Source of the DNA: Actinomycetes bacterium
GTDB taxonomy: Bacteria > Actinomycetota > Acidimicrobiia > Acidimicrobiales > RAAP-2
Assembly: GCA_021781315.1 (NCBI GenBank)
Contig: JAJXXB010000267.1
Span: 1 to 10,893 of the forward strand
DNA length: 10,893 nucleotides
Direction: 5' to 3'
The translations under genes and the position numbers were made by a program. Positions 1-6,663 of the stretch are shown here, piece by piece; position 1 is the first letter of the stretch, and every line of letters starts with the position of its first letter. A model generated the notes under the pieces. It was not told the DNA's origin. It worked only from the letters and a program-made list of their open reading frames with translations, and did not search any database.

Positions 1-1656
1 GTCGGTTGCGTCGTCGAGGTGACCGCCCTCATCGTGCTGCGACTCCCCCCGTCGCTGCGGGTGCAGCGCACGAAGCTCGCCGCGGCCTGTGACGCCGTGG
101 CCGCGCTCGCCCGCGGCGCGGCGACGGGCTCGGCGATCGCCGCGCTCGCCGTGGTCGACGACGCCGAGCGGGCCCTCGCCGCGCCGTCGCTCTTCGGGCG
201 CACCGACGTGCGCGACCTGCGCGCCGTGCTCGACCAGGTGCGCCGGGTGCGTCTCGAGCTCACGACCATCGCCGGGCTGCGAGTGCGCCTACTCGAACGA
301 CTACCCGCGAGCACCGAGGAGCTGCGCGCGACGCGCCAGGCGGTCGCCGACGTGCTCGAGGAGATCGCCGTGGCGCTTCGCACCCAGCACAGCCCGACGT
401 GGTCGGCCGCGACCGCCACCCTCGAGGACGGACTGCGCCGACTCGACGCGCTCGACGAGCCCCGCACCGACATCATCGTCGGCCAGTACGTCTCGCACCT
501 CGCCGCCATCGGTGGCCAGTTGCGCTCGATGCGCCTGCTCGTGAACGAGCTCATCACCGACGAGTCGCCGCGCGCGCGCACCATCGCGACGCCGAGCTGG
601 CAGCGCGCCGAGGCCGTCGACTGGCGCGGCGGGCTCACGGTGCTTCGCGACGCGATGCGACCGAGCTCCTCGGCGCTGCGCCACGCCGTTCGCCTCGCGG
701 TCGCGGTGCCCGCGAGCGTGCTCGTCGCGTCCTGGCTCTCGCTGCCCCGGGGCTACTGGCTACCCTTCTCGGTCGCGGTGATCCTGAAGCCCGACTACAG
801 CACCCTGCTCCGTCGCGGCGTTGGGCGACTGGTGGGCACCGCGATCGGTGCGACCGTCGCCACCCTCGTCGTGAGCGTCACGCACCCCGACCTCGCCTGG
901 ACCGCGGTGATCGTCAGCGCCTTCGCGTGGGCCGCGTACTCGACGTGGTCGGCCAACTTCTCGATCTCGATCGGGTTCATCACCGCGCTCGTGCTCACCC
1001 TGCTCTCGACCTCGCTGCGCGATCCCATGAGTACCGCACTCGACCGACTGCTGGACGTCGCCCTCGGCGGACTGATCGCGGTCATTTCCTACCTCGCCTG
1101 GCCGACGCCGTCGCGCGCGGGCGTCGCCGAGGCCCAACGGGACCTCTTCGGGACTCTGGACGACTACCTCTCGCTCACCATGGCCGTCGTCTCGTCCCAA
1201 CCGGTCGACCCCGCGGCGCTCACCGAGTCGTCGCGGCTCGCGCGGGTCGCCTGGGCCCGCGCCGAGGCCGCCGTCGGCCGCTCGATCGAAGAGCCCAACG
1301 CCACGCGCATCGACCCGACCCAGGGCCGGGGGTTGCTCGCGGTGGCGCTGCGGATCCTGCGCGCGACTCACGCGTTGCGCATCGAGGCCGAGCGCGGGGC
1401 GCGCGTCGGACCCGACGAGGTCATGCTCGCCCTCGCCCGCGAGTACCGCGTGGCGCTCGCGCGACTGCGCGCGCAACTGGATAACGCGACGCCCGGTCCC
1501 CCGAGCGACCTGCGGCGGCGCTACGGTGACGCGAAGCGCCTCCTCGACGCGAACGGCGTCGCCCCGACGATCGCGAGCCACCTCGACGAGCTCGTGAACG
1601 CGATCAACACCGGAGCACACCTGACGGGACTCGCCACGCTGAGCGAACTGGCCTGA
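1..1656 (+). CDS. FUSC-family membrane protein (aromatic-acid exporter/YccS-like), N-terminus outside window
   Basis: The reading frame is open to the left edge and ends at TGA 1654-1656. A GTG at 19 is possible but probably not the true start, because the FUSC family (fusaric acid resistance, AaeB, YccS) normally has a first membrane block before the soluble domain and that block is missing here. Numbering from the GTG at 19, residues 15-215 are a charged, helical soluble region with no membrane segment. Residues about 220-362 hold five to six hydrophobic segments and the family's typical stretch RGYWLPFSVAVILKPDY (245-261) followed by RRGVGRLVGTAIGA. Residues 363-545 form a second cytosolic helical domain. 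Members are proposed efflux transporters for aromatic acids or similar compounds; the substrate here is unknown. The stop codon touches the stop of the convergent acyl-CoA dehydrogenase gene. The family call is firm; the transport role is inferred from the family. Confidence 0.85.
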   Translation, partial: VGCVVEVTALIVLRLPPSLRVQRTKLAAACDAVAALARGAATGSAIAALAVVDDAERALAAPSLFGRTDVRDLRAVLDQVRRVRLELTTIAGLRVRLLERLPASTEELRATRQAVADVLEEIAVALRTQHSPTWSAATATLEDGLRRLDALDEPRTDIIVGQYVSHLAAIGGQLRSMRLLVNELITDESPRARTIATPSWQRAEAVDWRGGLTVLRDAMRPSSSALRHAVRLAVAVPASVLVASWLSLPRGYWLPFSVAVILKPDYSTLLRRGVGRLVGTAIGATVATLVVSVTHPDLAWTAVIVSAFAWAAYSTWSANFSISIGFITALVLTLLSTSLRDPMSTALDRLLDVALGGLIAVISYLAWPTPSRAGVAEAQRDLFGTLDDYLSLTMAVVSSQPVDPAALTESSRLARVAWARAEAAVGRSIEEPNATRIDPTQGRGLLAVALRILRATHALRIEAERGARVGPDEVMLALAREYRVALARLRAQLDNATPGPPSDLRRRYGDAKRLLDANGVAPTIASHLDELVNAINTGAHLTGLATLSELA

Positions 1657-3306
1657 TCAGACGCTGAGGATCTTGTCCACCCGTTCGGCGAGTCCGGCGT
1701 CGGTCGCGGCGTCGTACCCGGGCGAGTGGCGCGCGAGCAGGTGGCGGGCCGCGACCGGCTTACCGGCGTCGGCGAGGTAGATCGCCTCGGCGACGTAGCC
1801 GAGCCGGTCGAGGGCGTCGCGCAGGTGCCAGGCGGCGAACTCGCGGTCGTCGCGACACTTAGCGAGCCCCTCGAGGGCGATGGTGAGTCCGTCGTTGAGA
1901 CCGGCCACGTCGCCCGAGACCAGCGCGCGCAGCCGTGACGTGGCCACCTCGAGCAGGGGCAGGCGCGCGAGGTCGTTGAGCACCTGGGCGGCGAGCACGT
2001 TGTGGGTGCCCTCCCAGGACTCGTAGACGATCGCGTCCCGGTAGAGCCGCGGCAAGACGCTGAACTCCTCGATCGTGCCGTTGCCCCCGAGGACCTCGAT
2101 GCCGTCGCGCGCCACACTCGTCGCCTGGCGCGAGGTGAGGTACTTGACCAGGTTCACGAGCAACCGGTGCCAGTAGACGTCGTCCTCACTGGCGCGGCCC
2201 GCGTCGATCCGGTCTTCTACGTCAGTGAGCGCCATGACGAGCGCGAGCGCGCCGTCGGCCGTGACCGCCATGTCGGCGAGCGTGGTGCGAACCGCGGCGA
2301 AGCGCTCGATCGGCTGACCAAAGGCCTCGCGGTGCCGGGCGAAGGCGCGCGCCTCGAGAACGGCGCGACGCATGATCCCCGCCGCGCCGACCGCGGTCAT
2401 CCACCGGCTCGTGTTGAGCACGATCGAGACCGCGGTGCGAAAGCCCTCCTCGAGGGGTCCGATCGGCCAGGCCCGCGCGCCGAGGAAGTCGATCTCGCCC
2501 GAGGCGAGTCCCCGCGTGCCGAGCTTGTCCTTCAGCCGTCGCAGCGCGAAGCCGTTGGGCCGGCCGTCGAGCTCGCGCGGCACGACGAAGCTCCCGAGTC
2601 CCGCGGTGCCCGCCGGTGCGCCGGGGACCCGCGCGGTCACGAAGAACTGGTCGGCGTCGGCGACCGAACAGAACCACTTCTCCCCGGTGATTCGGTAGGT
2701 CACGCCATCGCCGCTCGGCTCGGCCACGCACGCGTTGGCCCCGACGTCGCTGCCGCCCTGGACCTCGGTGAGGAACTGCGCCCCGCGGTCCGCGCGCGCG
2801 TAGTCCACCTCGAGCAGCGCCGGCAGGAACCGGTCGGTGACCGCCTCGTCGGCGCGGCGCCGCAGCGCCCGGGCGAGTCCGATGGTGCAGGTCGCCGGAC
2901 AGGCGTGGCCGGCCTCGCCCTCGAGTGAGAGCAGGTAGAGCAGGGTCGCCTGTTCGAAGGCGCGACCCGGCTCGCCCGAGAGCGCCACGACCCCACTCGC
3001 CCACACCGCTTCACCGGCGACGTGGTAGGAGGGGTCGAAGTCGACGCGGTCGACGCGTCGCCCGATGCCGTCGTAGGGGGCGAACTCCGCGAGGTGCGCG
3101 CGCTGCTCGTAGCGCGCGGCCGCCGGGGCGACCACCGTGGTCATCGCCGCGGCGAAGGACGACGCGCGCCGCTCGAGCTCACCGAGACGCGCGCCGTCGA
3201 GGTAGCGCGCGAGTAGGCGACGAAGGAACGTGTCGGACTCGAAGGGATTGTCGGGGTAGGCATCGCGCCACGCGATGAGTTGGGCGCGCGCCTCGTCGTA
3301 GGTCAT
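1657..3306 (-). CDS. AidB-like acyl-CoA dehydrogenase family flavoprotein
   Basis: 549 residues, starting at ATG (3306-3304) and ending at TGA (1659-1657). Acyl-CoA dehydrogenases are cytosolic FAD enzymes that desaturate acyl-CoA. This one resembles the AidB branch, which also carries an N-terminal extension. Visible marks in order: TEVQGGSDVGAN (180-191) and GEKWFCSV (208-215) of the flavin/substrate middle domain; RLKDKLGTRG (257-266); HREAFGQPIERF (325-336), the usual FAD-contacting R..FG.P segment; EVLGGNGTIEE (404-414); and SWEGTHN (430-436). In AidB, WEG takes the place of the YEG that carries the catalytic Glu of classical enzymes, so Glu432 is the expected equivalent. Length matches AidB (about 540) rather than the usual 380-400. 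AidB of E. coli is linked to alkylation-damage protection and shows little dehydrogenase activity, so the substrate here is uncertain. The gene is divergent from the CFA synthase gene and appears to be read from a leaderless promoter. Confidence 0.9.
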   Translation of the reverse strand: MTYDEARAQLIAWRDAYPDNPFESDTFLRRLLARYLDGARLGELERRASSFAAAMTTVVAPAAARYEQRAHLAEFAPYDGIGRRVDRVDFDPSYHVAGEAVWASGVVALSGEPGRAFEQATLLYLLSLEGEAGHACPATCTIGLARALRRRADEAVTDRFLPALLEVDYARADRGAQFLTEVQGGSDVGANACVAEPSGDGVTYRITGEKWFCSVADADQFFVTARVPGAPAGTAGLGSFVVPRELDGRPNGFALRRLKDKLGTRGLASGEIDFLGARAWPIGPLEEGFRTAVSIVLNTSRWMTAVGAAGIMRRAVLEARAFARHREAFGQPIERFAAVRTTLADMAVTADGALALVMALTDVEDRIDAGRASEDDVYWHRLLVNLVKYLTSRQATSVARDGIEVLGGNGTIEEFSVLPRLYRDAIVYESWEGTHNVLAAQVLNDLARLPLLEVATSRLRALVSGDVAGLNDGLTIALEGLAKCRDDREFAAWHLRDALDRLGYVAEAIYLADAGKPVAARHLLARHSPGYDAATDAGLAERVDKILSV

Positions 3307-3312
3307 GGTTGC

Positions 3313-3342
3313 AGTATCGTCCGCTGCCCGCTACCGTGCCAA
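3313..3342 (-). promoter_or_regulatory. Probable leaderless promoter of the acyl-CoA dehydrogenase gene
   Basis: On the minus strand, TTGGCA (3342-3337) is followed after 18 nt by GATACT (3318-3313). The ATG begins exactly 6 nt after that hexamer. No Shine-Dalgarno sequence fits in those 6 nt, so transcription would start at or next to the A of ATG. On the plus strand, TATACG (3343-3348) lies directly beside the -35 box and may be the -10 of the opposing CFA synthase promoter. If so, the two promoters overlap and could exclude each other. Both calls come from pattern matching only. Confidence 0.6.
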
Positions 3343-3353
3343 TATACGAGATC

Positions 3354-3366
3354 AGGAGGACCATTG
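3354..3366 (+). promoter_or_regulatory. Ribosome binding site and TTG start of the CFA synthase gene
   Basis: AGGAGGA at 3354-3360 is a near-perfect anti-16S match and lies 3 nt before an in-frame TTG (3364-3366). The spacing from the GGAGG core is short (4 nt). The next in-frame candidate is a GTG near 3412, inside the conserved N-terminal domain and without such a site. The in-frame ATG at 3280 lies inside the divergent gene and would add residues unlike the family. The TTG is therefore preferred. Confidence 0.75.
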
Positions 3367-4692
3367 GACGTCGCCACCTTCGTAACCACCATCTTCGACG
3401 GGGAGTTGCCCGTGCGCATCGAGGCCTTCGACGGCAGTGCCGCCGGCGAGGCGCAGGCGCCCGTCACCATCGTCGTTCGCAACCGCGACGCGCTGCGCCG
3501 GGTGCTCACCCACCCCGGCGAACTCGGCCTCGCGCGGGCCTACGTCGCGGGCGACCTCGACGTCGAGGGCGACCTCGACGCGCTCGTCTCCCTCGAGGTC
3601 CCGTCCTTCGACCTGAAGCGCCACGTGCCGGCGATCCGTGCGCTCGCGCGCACCTTTGGCACCTCGATCTTCACCCCGCTCGCCCCGCCCTCGATCGAGG
3701 CGCGCAGCCGCGGCGCCATGCACTCGCGACGCCGCGACGCGCGATCGGTCACCCATCACTACGACGTCTCGAACCGCTTCTACGAGCACGTGCTCGGCCC
3801 GTCGATGACCTACTCGTGCGCGGTCTTCGCCACCTCCGAGGACTCCCTCGAGGACGCCCAGATCCGAAAGGTCGACCTCGTAGCGCGAAAGCTCGACCTC
3901 AAGCCCGGCGACCGCCTGCTCGACGTCGGCTGCGGATGGGGCACGATGGCCATCCACGCGGCGCGCGCCTACGGCGCGCGGGTCGTCGGCGTCACGCTCT
4001 CCAAGCCCCAGGCGACCTACGCGGCCGAGCGCGCGGAGAAGCTCGGGCTCAGCCACCTCGTCGAGTTCCGCGTCCAGGACTACCGCGACGTCGTCGACGG
4101 CCCCTACGACGCCATCAGCTCGATCGGCATGGTCGAACACGTGGGACGCCGTGGTCTGCCGGCCTACACCGACACCCTGACCCACCTCCTCGTGCCCGGC
4201 GGCCGGTTCCTCAACCACGCCATCGGCCGTCCGGCGACCCACGAGGACGACCCCCGACCCACGTGTCTCGACGACCTGCGTCACCATCTCGGCCTCGCGT
4301 TCGGCGCACGGCGCGGTGCAAAGACCGGCAGCGCCTTCATCGACCGCTACGTATTCCCCGACGGCGAACTGCACCAGGTGGGCGACCTCATCGGCCGCTT
4401 CCAGGACCACGGCCTCGAGGTGCGACACGTCGAGAGCCTGCGCGAGCACTACGCCATCACGCTTCGCCACTGGGTAGCGAACCTGGAGCGGCACTGGGGC
4501 GACGCCGTCGCCGAAGTCGGTGAGTCGCGGGCCCGCGTGTGGCGGCTCTACATGGCGGCCTCCGCGGTCGCCTTCGAGCGACACCACCTTGAGGTGCACC
4601 AGATCCTGATGGTCCGACCCGACCGGGGCGAGAGCCACCTGCCCTTGCGCCCGAGCTTCGAGCCACGCCCCGACGGGGACTGGATCTTCTGA
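3364..4692 (+). CDS. Cyclopropane-fatty-acyl-phospholipid synthase family methyltransferase
   Basis: 442 residues from the TTG start. The family transfers a methylene or methyl from S-adenosylmethionine to the double bond of unsaturated phospholipid acyl chains at the cytosolic membrane face. Residues 1-115 are the N-terminal lipid-binding domain and 125-420 the methyltransferase domain. Motifs: HHYDVSNRFYEHVLG (131-145); MTYSCAVF (148-155) with Cys152, matching E. coli Cys139; LDVGCGWG (186-193), the SAM-binding loop; SIGMVEHVG (253-261) with Glu258 (E. coli Glu239); NHAIG (284-288) with His285 and Ile287 (E. coli His266, Ile268); and REHYAITLRHW (360-370) with Tyr363 (E. coli Tyr317). All bicarbonate-site and catalytic positions I can place are kept, so it should be active. 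About 20 extra residues lie between NHAIG and FIDRYVFPDGEL. In actinobacteria such enzymes may make cyclopropane acids or, with a TmsA/BfaB-type reductase, 10-methyl acids; no such partner lies beside it. The correspondences come from remembered E. coli numbering. Confidence 0.93.
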   Translation: MDVATFVTTIFDGELPVRIEAFDGSAAGEAQAPVTIVVRNRDALRRVLTHPGELGLARAYVAGDLDVEGDLDALVSLEVPSFDLKRHVPAIRALARTFGTSIFTPLAPPSIEARSRGAMHSRRRDARSVTHHYDVSNRFYEHVLGPSMTYSCAVFATSEDSLEDAQIRKVDLVARKLDLKPGDRLLDVGCGWGTMAIHAARAYGARVVGVTLSKPQATYAAERAEKLGLSHLVEFRVQDYRDVVDGPYDAISSIGMVEHVGRRGLPAYTDTLTHLLVPGGRFLNHAIGRPATHEDDPRPTCLDDLRHHLGLAFGARRGAKTGSAFIDRYVFPDGELHQVGDLIGRFQDHGLEVRHVESLREHYAITLRHWVANLERHWGDAVAEVGESRARVWRLYMAASAVAFERHHLEVHQILMVRPDRGESHLPLRPSFEPRPDGDWIF

Positions 4693-4709
4693 CACGGGGA
4701 AGAGGTCGT

Positions 4710-4731
4710 GCGGTCGAACGCGCTCGACCGC
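4710..4731 (+). terminator. Hairpin after the CFA synthase gene, candidate terminator
   Basis: A perfect 8-bp stem, GCGGTCGA (4710-4717) with TCGACCGC (4724-4731), has a 6-nt loop and begins 18 nt after the stop codon. No T-run follows, so it is not a classical intrinsic terminator, but U-poor hairpins are common at gene ends in high-GC actinobacteria. It separates the CFA synthase gene from the hipBA promoter region. Confidence 0.5.
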
Positions 4732-4784
4732 CGACGACGCCGTGACGCCACGCCCCACGGCCAACACGGATAACAGCTATACTA

Positions 4785-4814
4785 TTGACTTTTACGTGGT
4801 CTTTCCGTCATAAA
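4785..4814 (+). promoter_or_regulatory. Candidate hipBA promoter in an AT-rich island
   Basis: TTGACT (4785-4790) and CATAAA (4809-4814) are 18 nt apart and form a plausible -35/-10 pair about 85 nt before the hipB ATG. The surrounding 4771-4880 has 44 G/C in 110 bases (40%), far below the coding sequence around it. The -10 overlaps the left arm of the inverted repeat at 4807-4829, the expected arrangement for a repressed promoter. A second hexamer, TATACT at 4778-4783, lacks a matching -35. Confidence 0.5.
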
Positions 4815-4829
4815 AGATATCATTATGAC
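4807..4829 (+). promoter_or_regulatory. Inverted repeat overlapping the hipBA -10, candidate operator 1
   Basis: GTCATAA (4807-4813) and TTATGAC (4823-4829) are perfect 7-bp inverted arms with a 9-nt spacer that contains the palindrome GATATC. The arms cover the proposed -10. HipB proteins bind palindromes in their own promoter as dimers, so this is a natural operator candidate; binding itself is inferred. Confidence 0.5.
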
Positions 4830-4860
4830 TCTCTGTCGTGCGTCTGACGGCACGTCTGCG

Positions 4861-4876
4861 ATAATATCGTCATTAT
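4861..4876 (+). promoter_or_regulatory. Inverted repeat before the hipB ribosome binding site, candidate operator 2
   Basis: ATAAT (4861-4865) and ATTAT (4872-4876) are inverted arms around a 6-nt spacer. TCATTAT is shared with the first repeat (4820-4826 and 4870-4876). The centres of the two repeats are about 50 bp apart, roughly five helical turns. Two related sites at that distance would suit cooperative binding or looping by a HipB-HipA complex. The arms are short, so chance is possible in AT-rich sequence. Confidence 0.4.
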
Positions 4877-4897
4877 TCTGACCATACGGAGGTGGCG

Positions 4898-5209
4898 ATG
4901 GCCGAACGAGCCGGCGAGCTGGAGGGAACCCTCGGCGACGCAGTGCGAGCGCTGCGTCTCGAGCGCCGACTGACCCAGTCAGAGCTGGCCGATCGCGCGA
5001 ACGTGTCCCTCGGCGCCGTCAAGAACCTGGAGGCCGGACGGGGATCGAGCACCACCACCCTCGTGCGAGTCGTGCACGCCCTCGGCGAAGACGACTGGCT
5101 CGGCGGTCCTCGACCCGTTCGCCCGTCCTTTAATCCCGTGGACCTCGCCGACCAGCGTCGCGGGGCCCGTCGAGTCCCACGCCGGGTACGCCGTCCGGCC
5201 CAGTCGTGA
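4898..5209 (+). CDS. HipB-like antitoxin, XRE-family DNA-binding protein
   Basis: 103 residues. The ATG at 4898 is chosen because GGAGG (4888-4892) stands 5 nt before it; the in-frame GTG at 4892 overlaps that site. Residues 12-66 form a Cro/C1-type helix-turn-helix: LGDAVRALRLERRLTQSELA (12-31), then NVSLGAVKNLEAGRG (35-49) with the recognition helix, then TTTLVRVVHALG. A linker, VRPSFNPVDLADQRRGA (74-90), and an Arg-rich tail to residue 103 follow. Such tails in HipB partners may help to dock on HipA or DNA. It lies directly upstream of, and overlaps by 4 bp (GTGA), the hipA-like gene. The expected roles are neutralising the kinase and repressing the operon from the palindromes upstream. 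E. coli HipB is 88 residues; this one is slightly longer. The fold is certain and the antitoxin role rests on context. Confidence 0.87.
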   Translation: MAERAGELEGTLGDAVRALRLERRLTQSELADRANVSLGAVKNLEAGRGSSTTTLVRVVHALGEDDWLGGPRPVRPSFNPVDLADQRRGARRVPRRVRRPAQS

Positions 5210-6528
5210 CCTACCGACCGGTCGATCTCATCGAGGTGTGGGCCTGGGGGCAACGCGTCGGCGCCGTCGCCGAGGACCCGAGCACCGGACGCTACGTCTT
5301 CGCCTACGCGCCCGAGTGGATCGCGTCGGGTGTCGAGCTCTCCCCATTGACGATGCCGGTTCGTCGCGACCCTTACGACATCGCGATGTGGCCGACGCTC
5401 GAACCCGCGTCGTTCCACGGCTTGGTACCACTGCTCGCCGACGCGTTGCCCGACGCCTTCGGCAACGCACTCGTGAACGCCTGGATGGCCGAGCACGACG
5501 TGCCCGTCGAGCGCATCACGCCACTGGACCGACTCGCCTACGCCGCGGACCGCGCACTCGGAGCGCTCGAGTTCCGCCCGCCGGCGACCGACAAGACGGC
5601 CGAGCCGATCGCGAGCGTCGCGCTCGCCGACCTCGTGCTCGCGGCGCGCCTCACGGTCAACGGCGAGCTCGCCGACGCCGCCAGCGCGCACGCGGCGATC
5701 CAACAGCTCATCCAGGTCGGCTCGAGCGCCGGTGGCGCCCGGGCCAAAGCGGTGGTCGCGTTCAACCCCGCGAGCTACCAGATCCACTCGGCCTTCGCCC
5801 CGCTCGAACCCGGCTTCGAGCACTGGATCATCAAGCTCGACGGGGTGAGCGACACCGGCATGGACGGCCACGGCGACGGACTCGGCACCAGCGCGCCCTA
5901 CGGGCGCATCGAGTACGCCTACTCGCTCATGGCTCGAGCTGCCGGGCTCGAGATGGCGTCCAGTCTCTTGCTGTCCGAGGGTCCTCGCCGGCACTTCATG
6001 ACGCGGCGCTTTGACCGCGAACCCGATGGCTCGCGACGCCACCTCATCTCACTCGGGGCTATGGCGCACCTCGACCACCGACAGGTAGGTGTCCACTCCT
6101 ACGACCAGTACCTCCAGAGCGTGCGGGCACTCGAGCTCGGCCCCGACGCGCTCGCAGAAGCCTACCGACGCATGGTCTTTAACGTGGCGGCCGTCAACCG
6201 CGACGACCACGTAAAGAACTTCGCCTTCCTGCGGGGGCGAGACACCGGGTGGTCGCTCGCCCCCGCGTTCGACGTAACCCACACCTACAACCCCTCGAGC
6301 CCGTGGACGAGTCGACACAATCTGCGCGTGAACGGCAAGGTGGAAGCAATCACCCTGGCGGACCTGCGACTCGTCGGTGACCGTCAGGACGTGCCCGGCC
6401 ACCGGCGCATCGTGCGCGAAGTCCTCGCCGCGCTCGAGAACTGGCCGCGATACGCCGACGAGGCCGAACTGGGTGGTGACGTCGTCGACGCCATCGCCGG
6501 CGACCTCGAACGGTTCCGCCCACGGTGA
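5206..6528 (+). CDS. HipA-like serine/threonine kinase toxin
   Basis: 440 residues, GTG start inside the stop of the antitoxin gene, so translation is probably coupled. HipA toxins are kinases; E. coli HipA phosphorylates glutamyl-tRNA synthetase, halts translation and favours persistence. Residues 6-125 are the HipA N-terminal domain, with LPDAFGN at 81-87. The kinase domain spans about 170-400: GSSAGGARAKA (172-182) corresponds to the P-loop-like segment holding the inactivating autophosphorylation Ser150 of E. coli; WIIKLD (207-212) has the ATP-binding Lys210; GDGLGTSAPYGRIEYA (223-238) follows; NRDDHVKNFAFL (331-342) carries catalytic Asp333 and metal-binding Asn338; and APAFDVTH (352-359) has Asp356. 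All catalytic positions are present, so the kinase looks intact. Length matches E. coli HipA (440). The target substrate cannot be read from sequence. Base composition is like the neighbours, so recent transfer is not evident. Confidence 0.92.
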   Translation: MTYRPVDLIEVWAWGQRVGAVAEDPSTGRYVFAYAPEWIASGVELSPLTMPVRRDPYDIAMWPTLEPASFHGLVPLLADALPDAFGNALVNAWMAEHDVPVERITPLDRLAYAADRALGALEFRPPATDKTAEPIASVALADLVLAARLTVNGELADAASAHAAIQQLIQVGSSAGGARAKAVVAFNPASYQIHSAFAPLEPGFEHWIIKLDGVSDTGMDGHGDGLGTSAPYGRIEYAYSLMARAAGLEMASSLLLSEGPRRHFMTRRFDREPDGSRRHLISLGAMAHLDHRQVGVHSYDQYLQSVRALELGPDALAEAYRRMVFNVAAVNRDDHVKNFAFLRGRDTGWSLAPAFDVTHTYNPSSPWTSRHNLRVNGKVEAITLADLRLVGDRQDVPGHRRIVREVLAALENWPRYADEAELGGDVVDAIAGDLERFRPR

Positions 6529-6589
6529 GACGAGCGACGAGCCCGACTCGGGTGACCCCGGTCGTCACGGTCGACCTCCGTCGAGTGGA

Positions 6590-6607
6590 CCCGCGACGGG
6601 GCGCGGG
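6590..6607 (+). terminator. GC-rich hairpin after hipA, weak terminator candidate
   Basis: CCCGCG (6590-6595) and CGCGGG (6602-6607) form a perfect 6-bp GC stem with a 6-nt loop, 61 nt after the hipA stop and before the flavocytochrome promoter. A smaller stem, TCGAC/GTCGA, is at 6571-6584. No T-run follows. Placement supports a terminator; sequence support is modest. Confidence 0.35.
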
Positions 6608-6623
6608 AACTCTCAGCGAAATC

Positions 6624-6663
6624 TTGCCGTCCTCTTAGGTTGCCCCGTTACCGTTCCCGCGTG
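6624..6663 (+). promoter_or_regulatory. Probable leaderless promoter and GTG start of the flavocytochrome gene
   Basis: TTGCCG (6624-6629) and TACCGT (6649-6654) stand 19 nt apart, and the GTG start (6661) follows the second hexamer after exactly 6 nt. There is no Shine-Dalgarno sequence before it. The in-frame TTG at 6640 would add seven residues and lies inside this promoter, so the GTG is preferred. TANNNT-6 nt-GTG is the usual shape of actinobacterial leaderless genes. Confidence 0.5.

Noticed and set aside
399..1484. Alternative plus-strand frame of 361 codons within the FUSC gene
   Set aside because: Arg/His/Ala/Pro-rich shadow frame with no membrane segments; the FUSC frame shows conserved motifs and helices.
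3352..4767. Long minus-strand open frame opposite the CFA synthase gene (about 471 codons)
   Set aside because: It is an antisense by-product of GC-rich third positions: no family resemblance, low-complexity V/E/D/R composition, while the plus strand carries a full set of CFA synthase motifs.
4860..4865. GATAAT as the main hipBA -10 box
   Set aside because: It matches the -10 consensus well, but no -35-like hexamer lies 16-19 nt upstream; it fits better as part of the second inverted repeat.
4892..4894. GTG as start of the hipB gene
   Set aside because: It overlaps the Shine-Dalgarno GGAGG (4888-4892), which is ideally placed for the ATG at 4898.
4873..6042. Minus-strand open frame of 389 codons across hipB, hipA and their promoter
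   Set aside because: Arg/Gly/Glu-rich with no motif; it would have to cover two genes with clear HTH and HipA kinase motifs.
4771..6528. HipBA region as a recently inserted mobile island
   Set aside because: Only the promoter is AT-rich; the two genes have the same GC-rich codon use as neighbours, and I saw no integrase, direct-repeat ends or tRNA site.
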